A stretch of DNA of 64,000 bases from Geojedonia sp051814705 (GCA_051814705.1 JBPWQW010000001.1:1178001-1242000), one strand, 5' to 3'. Shown: positions 35,728 to 45,274, counted from the first letter of the stretch. The notes: a model not told the origin generated them from the sequence alone. Numbers and translations: made by a program.

Positions 35728-36498
35728 ATGACACTACTAGAAATCAAGCAAAAAATCAATACGGCACCAGCCTTAGACTTTGGAGATATTTTTAATAAAT
35801 CAATAGAATTGTATAAAAAGGGCTGGTTGTATGGATTATTGTTACAGCTTTTTGTTTTGGTAATTACGCTGCCTTTTTTTTTAGTGTTATATACTCCATT
35901 TGTGATGTCCCTTATGGCACAGTCAAAAAGTGGGCAAATGGATCCTGATATTTTTGGATCTTTGTTTGCTGGATTTTCAGTTTTTTATTTGGTCATTTTT
36001 GTTTTAGGAATATTGGCTGCCACCGTGTTTCAATTAGCGTTGTATGCCGCCTTTTTTAGAATGTTAAAGGCTATTGATGAGGGTAAAGAGGTGAAGGTGT
36101 CAGACTTGTTTTACTTTTTAAAAGGAAACTATTTTGGTAGTGTTACGGTATTGATGTTGTCCATTATTTTAATTTCGTTAACGGCAGCCTTATTATGTTA
36201 TGTACCTTTAATTTACGCTGTGATTCCGCTTTCATTTTTCACCATTGTTTATGCCTTTAATTCTGAAATGTCTATAGGAGATATTGTAAAAGTCAGTTTT
36301 ATTTTAGGAACCAAAAAGTGGCTGATTTCTTTTGGACTATTTATTGTGTCTTATTTAGTAGTGGTAGTTTTAACGCTTTTGACTTGTGGTATTGGGTCTC
36401 TGTTTTTATCTGCGTTTATTTATTTGCCATTGTATTTTGTATACAAACAAGTAGTTGGGTTTGAAGATGCAAGTGAAGTAAACCAATTGAATAATTAA
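35728..36498 (+). CDS. Uncharacterised polytopic membrane protein
   Basis: A 256-residue protein with about five to six membrane helices, for example GLLLQLFVLVITLPFFLVLY, VLGILAATVFQLALYAAFF and FGLFIVSYLVVVVLTLLTCG. The soluble N-terminus contains FGDIFNKSIELYKKGW, seen in a family of Flavobacteria membrane proteins often misnamed in databases. I do not recognise a function. The ATG at 35728 is preferred over a TTG six bases earlier. A clear terminator follows it. Confidence 0.6.
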   Translation: MTLLEIKQKINTAPALDFGDIFNKSIELYKKGWLYGLLLQLFVLVITLPFFLVLYTPFVMSLMAQSKSGQMDPDIFGSLFAGFSVFYLVIFVLGILAATVFQLALYAAFFRMLKAIDEGKEVKVSDLFYFLKGNYFGSVTVLMLSIILISLTAALLCYVPLIYAVIPLSFFTIVYAFNSEMSIGDIVKVSFILGTKKWLISFGLFIVSYLVVVVLTLLTCGIGSLFLSAFIYLPLYFVYKQVVGFEDASEVNQLNN

Positions 36499-36514
36499 TA
36501 GTTAGCGTTACTGT

Positions 36515-36540
36515 AAAGCCTGAATATTCAGGCTTTTTTT
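36515..36540 (+). terminator. Terminator of the 35.7-kb membrane-protein gene
   Basis: AAAGCCTGAAT (36515-36525) pairs with ATTCAGGCTTT (36526-36536), followed by four more Ts. Confidence 0.8.
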
Positions 36541-36584
36541 AATTGATAGTTATCTAAAATGAGACAATTTTTTTTAATTGATAG
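36534..36584. repeat. Direct repeat upstream of topA
   Basis: TTTTTTTAATTGATAG occurs at 36534-36549 and again at 36569-36584, 35 bp apart. The following bases (TTATC and ATAAC) are similar but not identical. It lies just before the topA promoter. Confidence 0.4.
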
Positions 36585-36629
36585 ATAACCGAAACCATTT
36601 AAAATTAGGAGGTATAATTTTTTTTCATA

Positions 36630-36637
36630 TACATTTG
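36630..36637 (+). promoter_or_regulatory. -7 element of topA promoter
   Basis: TACATTTG matches TAnnTTTG exactly, ending 20 bp before the topA ATG. No clear TTTG lies at the -33 distance. Confidence 0.5.
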
Positions 36638-36657
36638 TACCCTTAAAAAAATAATAT

Positions 36658-39135
36658 ATGTCAAAAAATTTAGTCATTGTAGAGTCACCCGCAAAAGCCA
36701 AAACTATTGAAAAATTTCTCGGGAAGGATTATAAGGTGGAATCTAGTTTTGGGCATATAGCCGATTTGCCTTCTAAAGAATTAGGCGTTGATGTTGATGG
36801 AGATTTTAAACCAAAGTACCAAGTTTCAAAAGACAAAAGAGATGTAGTAAAAAAACTCAAAGACTTGGCGAATAAAGCAGAAATGGTTTGGTTGGCAAGT
36901 GATGAGGACCGTGAGGGTGAAGCTATTGCATGGCATCTTGCTGAGCATTTAAAATTAGATAAAAATAAAACCAAACGAATCGTTTTTCATGAGATTACTA
37001 AATCGGCTATTCAAAAAGCTATAGAAAATCCAAGAGGAATTGATTACGATTTGGTAGATGCCCAACAAGCACGTCGTGTTCTAGATAGAATTGTGGGTTA
37101 TGAACTGTCTCCAATACTTTGGAGAAAAATAAAAGGAGGTTTATCTGCTGGACGGGTACAGTCTGTTTCTGTTCGTTTAATTGTTGAACGTGAGCGTGAA
37201 ATTCAAGATTTTAATTCGGAAGTATTTTTTAGGATAGATGCAGAATTTTCTAATGAAGATGGTCAATACTTTAAAGCCAAGTTAGCAAAGAATTTTTCAA
37301 CAAAAGAAGAAGCCCTTCAGTTTTTAAAATCTAATATATCGGCAGATTTTAAGGTAGGAGATTTAGAAAAAAAACCAATAAAGCGATCACCAGCGGCACC
37401 GTTTACCACGTCTACTTTACAGCAAGAAGCTTCTAGAAAATTAGGATTTTCTGTAAGTAGAACCATGACCAATGCTCAACGATTATACGAAGCCGGTTTA
37501 ATAACCTATATGAGAACCGATAGTGTTAATTTATCTAATGAAGCTCGTAATGGAGCGAAAGCTGAGATTGAACATAATTATGGATTAAAATATAGTAAAC
37601 CAAGAAATTATAAGGGTAAGGTTAAGGGCGCACAAGAGGCACATGAGGCGATTAGGCCAACAGATTTTTCAAAGCATTCTGCACATGTTGACAGAGATCA
37701 AGATCGTCTTTACGATTTGATTTGGAAACGTGCTATCGCATCACAAATGAGTGAAGCTCAATTAGAAACAACAAACGTAAAGATTAATGCTTCAACACAT
37801 GAAGAAACTTTTACCGCTCATGGTGAAGTTATAAAATTTGATGGGTTTTTAAAAGTTTACCTTGAAGGATCTGATGATGAAGATTCAGAACAAGAAGGAA
37901 CACTTCCAACTTTAAAAGTGAATGAGACGCTTCAAAATAATTATATTCATGCTACCGAACGTTATACGCGACCACCATATCGATATACAGAAGCATCCTT
38001 GGTTAAACAACTTGAAGAATTAGGTATTGGACGTCCTTCAACTTATGCACCTACCATTTCGACCATTCAAAATAGAGGTTATGTTGAAAAAGGAAATGTT
38101 GGTGGAATCGAACGAAAATATGATCAACTTATCTTAAAAAATGGAATTCTAAAAGACAAGCAGTTGACTGAAAAAGTGGGCTCAGACAAAGGTAAATTGG
38201 TGCCAACTGATATTGGTATGATCGTCACCGACTTTTTGGTAACCCACTTTGAATATATTTTAGACTACAATTTTACAGCAAAAGTTGAGGAAGACTTTGA
38301 TGATATCGCGGCAGGCAAGGCCAATTGGTCTGAAAAAATGAAAGAATTTTATAAAGACTTTCACCCTCAAGTTGAATATGTTCAAGAAAATGCCGATAGA
38401 GAGTCTGGTGAGCGTGTATTAGGAACGGACCCAAAAACAGGGCGTCAAGTGAGTGTGCGATTGGGGAAATTTGGACCCATGGTGCAGATTGGCACTGTAG
38501 AGGAGGAAGAAAAACCACTATTTGCAAGCTTAACGCCAGATCAACAACTTAATACCATTACCTATGAAGAAGCTATGGGGCTATTTCAATTGCCAAAAAA
38601 ATTGGGTACCTATTTGGATGAAATAGTTGAAGTTAATAATGGCCGTTTCGGTCCTTATGTGAAGTTTGGTAAAAAGTTTGTTTCATTGCCTGCTGGTCAA
38701 GACGTTTTAAGTGTGGAACTGGAGGACGCTATAGTGTTGATTAAAGAAAAACAAAAGGCCGATGCTCCTATATATACTTATCAAGATTTACCCGTAATTA
38801 AGGGCAAAGGTCGCTTTGGCCCATTTATTAAATGGAATAATATATTTATAAATGTCAATAAAAAATACGATTGGGATAATTTATCTGAAAATGATATTAT
38901 AACTTTGATAGAAGACAAAATTCAAAAAGAAAAGGATAAATTGGTGCAAAATTGGGAGAAGGAAGGTATACGTATTGAAAAAGCTCGATGGGGAAGACAC
39001 CAAATTGTAAAAGGGAAAACCAAAGTTGAACTTGCCAATACAGTTGATGTTTCAAAAATGACCTTAGACGAAGCTAAAGCAGAGTTAGAGAAAAAAGCAC
39101 CCAAAAAGAAAACCACTAAGAAGAAAAAGAAATAA
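36658..39135 (+). CDS. topA: DNA topoisomerase I
   Basis: Type IA topoisomerase that relaxes negative supercoils, 825 residues. The N-terminal TOPRIM domain reads LVIVESPAKAKTIEKFLG with ASDEDREGEAIAWHLAEHL supplying the acidic metal ligands. The catalytic tyrosine is Tyr284 in LITYMRTDS. After the core, the C-terminus carries several topoisomerase C-terminal repeats (GRQVSVRLGKFGPMVQIG, NGRFGPYVKFGKKFV) in place of Cys4 zinc fingers, and a Lys-rich tail (KKAPKKKTTKKKKK). Next gene starts 4 bp downstream. Confidence 0.96.
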   Translation: MSKNLVIVESPAKAKTIEKFLGKDYKVESSFGHIADLPSKELGVDVDGDFKPKYQVSKDKRDVVKKLKDLANKAEMVWLASDEDREGEAIAWHLAEHLKLDKNKTKRIVFHEITKSAIQKAIENPRGIDYDLVDAQQARRVLDRIVGYELSPILWRKIKGGLSAGRVQSVSVRLIVEREREIQDFNSEVFFRIDAEFSNEDGQYFKAKLAKNFSTKEEALQFLKSNISADFKVGDLEKKPIKRSPAAPFTTSTLQQEASRKLGFSVSRTMTNAQRLYEAGLITYMRTDSVNLSNEARNGAKAEIEHNYGLKYSKPRNYKGKVKGAQEAHEAIRPTDFSKHSAHVDRDQDRLYDLIWKRAIASQMSEAQLETTNVKINASTHEETFTAHGEVIKFDGFLKVYLEGSDDEDSEQEGTLPTLKVNETLQNNYIHATERYTRPPYRYTEASLVKQLEELGIGRPSTYAPTISTIQNRGYVEKGNVGGIERKYDQLILKNGILKDKQLTEKVGSDKGKLVPTDIGMIVTDFLVTHFEYILDYNFTAKVEEDFDDIAAGKANWSEKMKEFYKDFHPQVEYVQENADRESGERVLGTDPKTGRQVSVRLGKFGPMVQIGTVEEEEKPLFASLTPDQQLNTITYEEAMGLFQLPKKLGTYLDEIVEVNNGRFGPYVKFGKKFVSLPAGQDVLSVELEDAIVLIKEKQKADAPIYTYQDLPVIKGKGRFGPFIKWNNIFINVNKKYDWDNLSENDIITLIEDKIQKEKDKLVQNWEKEGIRIEKARWGRHQIVKGKTKVELANTVDVSKMTLDEAKAELEKKAPKKKTTKKKKK

Positions 39136-39138
39136 GAT

Positions 39139-40302
39139 ATGGGCTTTAATTTTTTGTCCCCAGTTTCAGATGAAGTATTAGCACATAATGAGCTGCGATC
39201 TGAACAGACGCTTGGAAAAAAGTTAAAAATTCATTCCAAACAAAAAGGCATCCCAGAATTGGATGATGTAAAAATCGCCATTCTTGGTGTTCTAGAAAAC
39301 AGAAATGATGTCGATTATATAGGTGAGGACATTCATTTTAATTCGGTAAGGAGCGCGCTATATTCATTATTTTCTGGAAATTGGGATACAAATATTGCCG
39401 ATTTAGGAGACATCCTCCAAGGTGAATCTGTAGAGGACACGTATTTTGCTCTTCGCACAACACTTGCTTTACTTATCGAAAAAAAGATTATTCCTATCGT
39501 TTTGGGCGGCAGTCAAGATTTAGTTTATGCAAATTATCGTGCATATGACCATATCATTCCAATGGTCAATATTGTGAATATTGACAGTAATTTTGATTTG
39601 GGAGATTCGTCTTTGCCTATTAAAAATAGCAGCTATTTAGGAAAAATCATTTTAGAACAACCTTACAATCTCTTTAATTATTCCACTATTGGTTATCAAA
39701 CCTATTTCAACTCACAAGAGGAAATTGATCTAATGGATAACCTCTATTTTGAAGCCTATCGATTGGGTGAAGTTTCCAATAATATTACGATTGTCGAACC
39801 CGTTATGCGGGATGCTCATATTGTTAGTTTGGATTTAAAGTCGGTTAAAGCATCTGAAGTCAGTTCAAAACAATCTCATTCACCTAACGGTTTGAACGGA
39901 AAAGATGTGTGTGCCATATCTAGATATGCCGGAATAAGTAATAAGGTCTCGTCGTTTGGTATTTATGAGTATAAACCATCGAATAACGATGTTACAGCTA
40001 TGTTAATGGCTCAAGTTATTTGGTATTTTATTGAAGGCGTTAATTGTAGGGTTAAAGACGACGATTTTGAGGATGATAAAAACTATCAAAAATTTAATGT
40101 ACTCGTTGAAAATGAAGAGTTAATCTTCTTTAAAAGTACTAAAACGGGTCGTTGGTGGATAGAAATTCCTTTTTTACCAGATGTTAATAATAAATTAAAA
40201 AAACATACGTTATTACCTTGCACTCACGAAGATTACGTAGAAGCAAGCCATGATAAAATCCCTGAAAGGTGGTATAAAGCTTATAAGAAGAATAGCTTTT
40301 AG
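39139..40302 (+). CDS. Ureohydrolase-fold protein (arginase/formimidoylglutamase family), probably inactive
   Basis: A 387-residue arginase-superfamily protein encoded between topA and gldK. The fold is recognisable, but the manganese ligands are mostly changed. The usual GGDH(S) is GGSQD (123-127, His to Gln). DAHxD is DSNFD (149-153, His to Asn). SxDxD is SLDLK (230-234, second Asp to Lys). Asp149, Asp153 and Asp232 remain. I therefore doubt hydrolase activity. Related proteins sit beside gldK in other gliding Flavobacteria, suggesting a structural or accessory role in type IX secretion (inference). It follows topA by 4 bp. Confidence 0.78.
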   Translation: MGFNFLSPVSDEVLAHNELRSEQTLGKKLKIHSKQKGIPELDDVKIAILGVLENRNDVDYIGEDIHFNSVRSALYSLFSGNWDTNIADLGDILQGESVEDTYFALRTTLALLIEKKIIPIVLGGSQDLVYANYRAYDHIIPMVNIVNIDSNFDLGDSSLPIKNSSYLGKIILEQPYNLFNYSTIGYQTYFNSQEEIDLMDNLYFEAYRLGEVSNNITIVEPVMRDAHIVSLDLKSVKASEVSSKQSHSPNGLNGKDVCAISRYAGISNKVSSFGIYEYKPSNNDVTAMLMAQVIWYFIEGVNCRVKDDDFEDDKNYQKFNVLVENEELIFFKSTKTGRWWIEIPFLPDVNNKLKKHTLLPCTHEDYVEASHDKIPERWYKAYKKNSF

Positions 40303-40329
40303 AAAGGCGATTATCATCAGCGTTACCCT

Positions 40330-40370
40330 GCATTTCATCGATGAAATGTATTTTTTTTAGGATGAAATGC
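40330..40370 (+). terminator. Terminator with alternative hairpins before gldK
   Basis: CATTTCATC (40331-40339) pairs with GATGAAATG (40340-40348), followed by a run of eight Ts (40351-40358). The same left arm, extended to GCATTTCATC (40330-40339), can instead pair with GATGAAATGC (40361-40370). The two pairings exclude each other, as in attenuators. Confidence 0.5.
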
Positions 40371-40503
40371 AAAAAAAGTACAAAAAAAATTGTTTTTTTG
40401 GAAATATATAGATATGTTTACAGCCTTGAAATTAATTAACGACTCCATTTGTTGTTGATAATTTCTAAAATTATAAGACTAAATAATTTAACCTCGAGTT
40501 TAT

Positions 40504-41874
40504 ATGAACATGAAGAAGTTTGCTTTATTAACCGCTGTTTTAGCTCTAATGTTAAGTTGCCACTCTGGAGATAGAGGAGAACTTGTAGGAGTTAAAGGAA
40601 AGAAATGGCATCCTGAAAAGCCTTATGGTATGACACTAGTTCCTGGTGGAGCCTTTATTATGGGTAAATCTGACGATGACTTAGCAGGTGTGCAAGACGC
40701 ACCTACAAGAACGGCCACAGTAAGAGCGTTTTATATGGATGAGACCGAAATCACAAACAGTGAATATAGACAGTTTGTATATTGGGTAAGAGATTCTATT
40801 ATACGAACCCGATTGGCCATTTTAGCTGATGAGATTGGGATGACACCCGAGGATGGGGGAATTGGTGAGTATGCATTTAAAGATGCCGATACTGCCAATA
40901 TGAGCGTGTATGAAAAATACATGATCGATAACTATAGTGGCCTTGGACCAACTGGTTATGAGGGAAGAAAATTAAACAAGGATATCGATATAATTTTTGA
41001 TGTCAATGCGTATCCAGATGAATATTATGTGGAAGTTATGGATACCATGTATTTGCCAATTGAAGAGTCTTACAATGGTATGCGCACTTGGGACGTCCAT
41101 AAATTTAAATTTCATTATACGTATATGGATTTCCAAAAAGCTGCAAAAAATAGAAATTTAAGACGTAGAGATGTCATCAATACCGAAGAAATTGAAATAT
41201 ACCCAGATACAACAGCTTGGATTAGAGATTTTTCTTATTCGTATAACGAACCCATGCACAACGATTATTTTTGGCACGATGCCTATGGTGATTATCCCGT
41301 AGTAGGTGTGTCTTGGAAACAAGCAAATGCCTTTTGCCAATGGCGTACTCTGTATAAAAATTCAGATCAAAAGAAACGTGGGAAGCAGTTTGTAAACTCG
41401 TTTAGATTGCCTTCAGAGGCCGAATGGGAATATGCCGCTCGTGGTGGATTACAAGGCGCAACATACCCTTGGGGTGGACCATATATTAAAAACGACAGAG
41501 GTTGTTTTATGGCTAACTTTAAACCCTTACGTGGAGATTATGCGGCTGACGAAGCCTTATATACTGTTGAGGCAGATGCTTATGAACCCAATGATTTCAA
41601 CTTATACAATATGGCTGGGAATGTTTCAGAATGGGTAGAAGGATCGTATGATCCAGGATCCTATGAGTATTCCGCAACCTTTAACCCAAGTGTGAATGAC
41701 CCAAATAATCAACGTAAAGTTGTTCGTGGAGGATCGTGGAAAGATGTAGCTTACTTCTTGCAAGTGAGTTCAAGAGATTATGAATATCAAGATTCTGCAC
41801 GTAGTTATATTGGTTTTAGAACCGTACAAGACTATATGGGAACCGAAGTCACCAAAAACGCCAAAAACAAATAA
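40504..41874 (+). CDS. gldK: Gliding motility / type IX secretion lipoprotein GldK
   Basis: Outer-membrane lipoprotein of 456 residues that forms, with GldN, a periplasmic ring of the type IX secretion system. A lipobox (LALMLSCHSG, Cys19) is followed by a formylglycine-generating-enzyme-like (FGE-sulfatase) domain: GMTLVPGGAFIMGKSDDD, YMDETEITNSEYRQFV, PVVGVSWKQANAFCQW, RLPSEAEWEYAARGG and MAGNVSEWVEGSYD, ending SYIGFRTVQDY. The fold is used structurally here, not for catalysis. First gene of gldKLMN; a second ATG two codons downstream is also possible. Confidence 0.95.
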   Translation: MNMKKFALLTAVLALMLSCHSGDRGELVGVKGKKWHPEKPYGMTLVPGGAFIMGKSDDDLAGVQDAPTRTATVRAFYMDETEITNSEYRQFVYWVRDSIIRTRLAILADEIGMTPEDGGIGEYAFKDADTANMSVYEKYMIDNYSGLGPTGYEGRKLNKDIDIIFDVNAYPDEYYVEVMDTMYLPIEESYNGMRTWDVHKFKFHYTYMDFQKAAKNRNLRRRDVINTEEIEIYPDTTAWIRDFSYSYNEPMHNDYFWHDAYGDYPVVGVSWKQANAFCQWRTLYKNSDQKKRGKQFVNSFRLPSEAEWEYAARGGLQGATYPWGGPYIKNDRGCFMANFKPLRGDYAADEALYTVEADAYEPNDFNLYNMAGNVSEWVEGSYDPGSYEYSATFNPSVNDPNNQRKVVRGGSWKDVAYFLQVSSRDYEYQDSARSYIGFRTVQDYMGTEVTKNAKNK

Positions 41875-41940
41875 TAATTAAACAACAATAAAATATTAAC
41901 CTACTTAAGTATTTTTAACTTAAACTAAAATCAACAAATT

Positions 41941-42579
41941 ATGGCACAATCAAGAGCAAGTAAGAGGTTTATAAATATGTCTTACGGATTCGGAGCATCA
42001 ATAGTAATTATTGGAGCATTATTTAAAATCACTCACTTTGAAATAGGAATGTTAACGGGTAACGTTATGTTATCAATCGGACTTATTACCGAAGCAATAA
42101 TTTTCGCAATTTCAGCATTTGAACCTGTTGAGGACGATTTAGATTGGTCTTTAGTATATCCAGAATTGGCTGGAGGATCAAAATCTAGTAAAGAAAGTAA
42201 AAACCCTGAAGGGTTGCTATCCAAAAAATTGGACGAATTACTTAAAGATGCTAAAATTGATGGCGAGCTCATGGCAAGTTTAGGCGAAAGCATCAAAAAT
42301 TTTGAAGGTGCAGCCAAAAACATGGCACCAACTGCCGATTCCATGAATGCGACTAAAAAATATAGTGAAGAACTTTCTTTAGCTGCGGCTCAAATGGAAT
42401 CTTTAAACAGTCTATATAAAGTACAATTGGAAAGCGTTAACAAACAAGCTACTATCAATGAAGAAGCTGTTGAAAATGCAACGAAATTGAAAGAACAAAT
42501 GCAGTCCTTGGCATCCAACTTATCTTCCTTAAACGGAGTATATGGAGGTATGTTATCTGCAATGAATAAAAATAATTAG
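41941..42579 (+). CDS. gldL: Type IX secretion motor protein GldL
   Basis: Inner-membrane protein of 212 residues. Two adjacent helices near the N-terminus (FGASIVIIGALFKITHFEIG and MLSIGLITEAIIFAISAFEP) are followed by a cytoplasmic helical/coiled-coil region (about 95-205). The GldL5-GldM2 complex is the proton-driven motor of gliding and type IX secretion. In the first helix region the sequence has His and Glu residues (THFEIG) typical of the family. It sits 66 bp after gldK and 52 bp before gldM. Confidence 0.95.
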   Translation: MAQSRASKRFINMSYGFGASIVIIGALFKITHFEIGMLTGNVMLSIGLITEAIIFAISAFEPVEDDLDWSLVYPELAGGSKSSKESKNPEGLLSKKLDELLKDAKIDGELMASLGESIKNFEGAAKNMAPTADSMNATKKYSEELSLAAAQMESLNSLYKVQLESVNKQATINEEAVENATKLKEQMQSLASNLSSLNGVYGGMLSAMNKNN

Positions 42580-42631
42580 TTTTTAAATGAACCCAAAATC
42601 GGAATTAAATAACCACAAAAACTAGTTAGAA

Positions 42632-44194
42632 ATGGGACATGCAAAATTATCTGCAAGACAGAAAATGATAAACTTGATGTATTTGATCTTCATTGCGATG
42701 TTAGCATTAAATATGTCAAAAGAAGTGCTTTCCGCATTTGGATTAATGAATGAAAAGCTAACCGAGTCAAACGAGGCTTCAACCGAAAGGAACGCGGCGT
42801 TTATGGCAAGTTTAGAGCAACAGGCTATTGATCAACCAGAAAAATATAAACCTTTAAAAGCTCAAGCTGATAAAATTTCTAATTTGGCCAATGAATTCAA
42901 CGCTTATCTTACAGACCTTAAAGCAAGAATGAATGCTACGGTTGACGATCCTCAGGATTATGAGATTATGGACAAGGGCGATTTCTTAGATGAGCATTTT
43001 TTTATAGGCGATAAATTAAAACCTGAAGGCGAAAAATTTTTAGAACACATCAATACATTTAGAGATGGTGTTAGTGAAGTTTTATCAGAAAGCCCACAAT
43101 TTGCAAATATATCAGAAGATGTTCAGAGAAAATTTGCAACAGAACCTGTTAAAAATAGAGATGGACAAACCATTAAATGGTTAGATTACCATTACAAAGG
43201 CTATCCATTAGTGGCGTCATTGACAAAGATGACCCAACTGCAAGCCGATATTAAAACCACGGAATCAGAGGTGTTATCGGCCATGTCAAGAGGTGTCTTG
43301 GCAAAAGAAGTTTCGTTTACCAATTATGGTACATTATTGCAAACCAAAAAATCAGCTTTTTTTAATGGGGAAACCTTTGATGGAGAAATTGTTTTGGGAA
43401 GAACAGATGAATCTACTAAACCAAATAAAGTAGAATTAACTCTGGATGGTAGAGCATTAAAAGATACAGAATATACTATTGAAGGAGGTAAAGTGAGGCT
43501 AAATGTCAATGCAGGAAGTGTAGGAGAACATAAAATTAAAGGTAATTTAATTTTTAATGAAAATGGTGATGAGCGTAAAGTGCCTGTTGAACAAACATTT
43601 ATGACCGTACCTAAACCAAATTCTGCAACTATTTCTGCTGACAAAATGAATGTGGTCTACCGTGGTGTAACCAATCCAATGACCATCTCATTTGCGGGTA
43701 TTCCAGATAATTTGGTTAATGCTAGTGCTTCTGGATTAAGCAAAGGCTCTGGTGTTGGGAAATACAATATGAACCCAGGTTCAGGTAGAGAAGTAGTCAT
43801 TAATGTTACAGGCAAACTCCCTGATGGGTCACCTGTAAGTGATAGAGCAACTTTTAGGATTAAAGATATTCCTAAACCTTCCGGAACTATTGCAGGTCAA
43901 TTAGACAATGCAAAACTTCCTAAAAATACAGTTGAAATTGCAACTATTGGTGCAATTTTAGAAGATTTCGATTTTGAATTGCCAATCCAAGTCACGTCAT
44001 TTAAAATTAAAGTACCTGGTCAACCCTCGGTTGAAGTTAATGGTACAAAATTAAATGATCAAGCCAAATCGGCTTTGCGTAAAGCAAGACGTGGCGATGG
44101 TATTCAGATATTTGATATTAAAGCACAAATTCAAAATAATGCGGCCTACAAATTAAAAGGAGTATCTCCTGTATTTGTAGAATTGACCAACTAA
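42632..44194 (+). CDS. gldM: Type IX secretion motor protein GldM
   Basis: A 520-residue inner-membrane protein with one N-terminal helix (QKMINLMYLIFIAMLALNMS) and a long periplasmic rod of four beta-rich domains (about 35-520). It transmits motor movement from GldL across the periplasm to the GldK/GldN ring. The N-terminal GHAKLSARQKMINLMYLIF is highly typical of GldM. The C-terminal domain has RKARRGDGIQIFDIKAQI. Confidence 0.96.
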   Translation: MGHAKLSARQKMINLMYLIFIAMLALNMSKEVLSAFGLMNEKLTESNEASTERNAAFMASLEQQAIDQPEKYKPLKAQADKISNLANEFNAYLTDLKARMNATVDDPQDYEIMDKGDFLDEHFFIGDKLKPEGEKFLEHINTFRDGVSEVLSESPQFANISEDVQRKFATEPVKNRDGQTIKWLDYHYKGYPLVASLTKMTQLQADIKTTESEVLSAMSRGVLAKEVSFTNYGTLLQTKKSAFFNGETFDGEIVLGRTDESTKPNKVELTLDGRALKDTEYTIEGGKVRLNVNAGSVGEHKIKGNLIFNENGDERKVPVEQTFMTVPKPNSATISADKMNVVYRGVTNPMTISFAGIPDNLVNASASGLSKGSGVGKYNMNPGSGREVVINVTGKLPDGSPVSDRATFRIKDIPKPSGTIAGQLDNAKLPKNTVEIATIGAILEDFDFELPIQVTSFKIKVPGQPSVEVNGTKLNDQAKSALRKARRGDGIQIFDIKAQIQNNAAYKLKGVSPVFVELTN

Positions 44195-44262
44195 TATAAT
44201 TTTGTGTTTTTAAAGACGTTAATATATAAGAAGGCTTTGTCCCAAATAATAAATATAATAAG

Positions 44263-45162
44263 ATGAATTTAAAAAGTTTTTTATTGACCCTTGCAGGTGT
44301 TTTTGTCATCACAGGTTCGTTTGCCCAGGCAAATTTACTGAACGCAAAAAACCCTAAAGAGATTGGCGTTAAAACTGAAGCCCAATTAGCTTTGGATAAC
44401 GACAAACCCTTGGAATATGGTTATGTTGACGATAGGGACATCTTGTTTTCTAAGATGACTTGGGAAAAAGTAGTTCTTGACGAGCGTGCTAATTTTCCAT
44501 TATACTTTCCTGTCGACACCAATAATATTGGCAGTAACAGACGTTCATTGTTTGATGTTTTGGTAAAAGCCGTCAGGGACGGAAAGATTAAAAATATGTA
44601 TGACGATTCTTATTTTACAACCAAGTTGACTGTAAAAGATCTTGGCCCAAGAATCTCTAAAATTGATACGTTGGATATTGGTATTGAACAATATAATGCG
44701 GATGGTTTTGTCTCTCCCGAATATATTATTAAAAGAGATATTCAAGCCTATGATATCAGTGCCTATTTTATTAAAGGATTATGGTATTTTGACAAGCGTT
44801 TAGGTGAATTAAGGTACAGACTTTTGGGTATTGCTCCCGCAGCACCAGATGTCAACTTTATTGATACAGAAGACGAGGCTAACAAACAACCCATCGCATT
44901 GTTTTGGATTTTCTTCCCAGAGGCAAGAGAAGTGCTGCATGAAGCTAAATCATTTAATGATAAAAACAGTGCCATGGCTGTGTCATTCGATCATTTGTTA
45001 AATTCTAGACGATTCAATGGTTATATGTACAAAGAAGAAAATGTATATGGCGACAGGCAAGTTAACGAATATGTTGCCGATAATGCCTTAATGCAACTCT
45101 TAGAATCTGATCGTATTAAGGATAAGATTCGTAATTTTGAAATGGATATGTGGTCTTATTAA
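44263..45162 (+). CDS. gldN: Type IX secretion ring protein GldN
   Basis: A 299-residue periplasmic partner of GldK. A signal peptide (MNLKSFLLTLAGVFVITGSFAQ) is followed by the GldN fold, with KPLEYGYVDDRDILFSKMTW, IDLDERANFPLYFPVD-like sequence and RYRLLGIAPAAPDVN. Fourth gene of gldKLMN, ending 19 bp before a strong terminator that closes the operon. Confidence 0.95.
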   Translation: MNLKSFLLTLAGVFVITGSFAQANLLNAKNPKEIGVKTEAQLALDNDKPLEYGYVDDRDILFSKMTWEKVVLDERANFPLYFPVDTNNIGSNRRSLFDVLVKAVRDGKIKNMYDDSYFTTKLTVKDLGPRISKIDTLDIGIEQYNADGFVSPEYIIKRDIQAYDISAYFIKGLWYFDKRLGELRYRLLGIAPAAPDVNFIDTEDEANKQPIALFWIFFPEAREVLHEAKSFNDKNSAMAVSFDHLLNSRRFNGYMYKEENVYGDRQVNEYVADNALMQLLESDRIKDKIRNFEMDMWSY

Positions 45163-45181
45163 TTGGATCTTAATTTATAAT

Positions 45182-45211
45182 AAAACGCCCGCTATTTTAG
45201 TGGGCGTTTTT
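45182..45211 (+). terminator. Terminator of the gldKLMN operon
   Basis: A 13-bp stem: AAAACGCCCGCTA (45182-45194) pairs with TAGTGGGCGTTTT (45198-45210), with one G-T pair and a TTT loop, followed by a further T. Confidence 0.85.
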
Positions 45212-45261
45212 AGTTACTGCAATTCGCCAAGCCTGGGAAGCCTTTCGATTATAATTTATTC

Positions 45262-45269
45262 TATTTTTG
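45262..45269 (+). promoter_or_regulatory. -7 element before the DAO-type oxidoreductase
   Basis: TATTTTTG matches TAnnTTTG exactly, 5 bp before the ATG at 45275. The transcript would be leaderless or nearly so. Confidence 0.45.
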
Positions 45270-45274
45270 CAACA

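Noticed and set aside
40331..40370. CRISPR repeat
   Set aside because: Two short related arms with no spacer array. They form hairpins instead.
45137..45274. Upstream extension of the DAO-type oxidoreductase
   Set aside because: It would run through the gldN end and the gldKLMN terminator, and the dinucleotide fold begins at the ATG at 45275.
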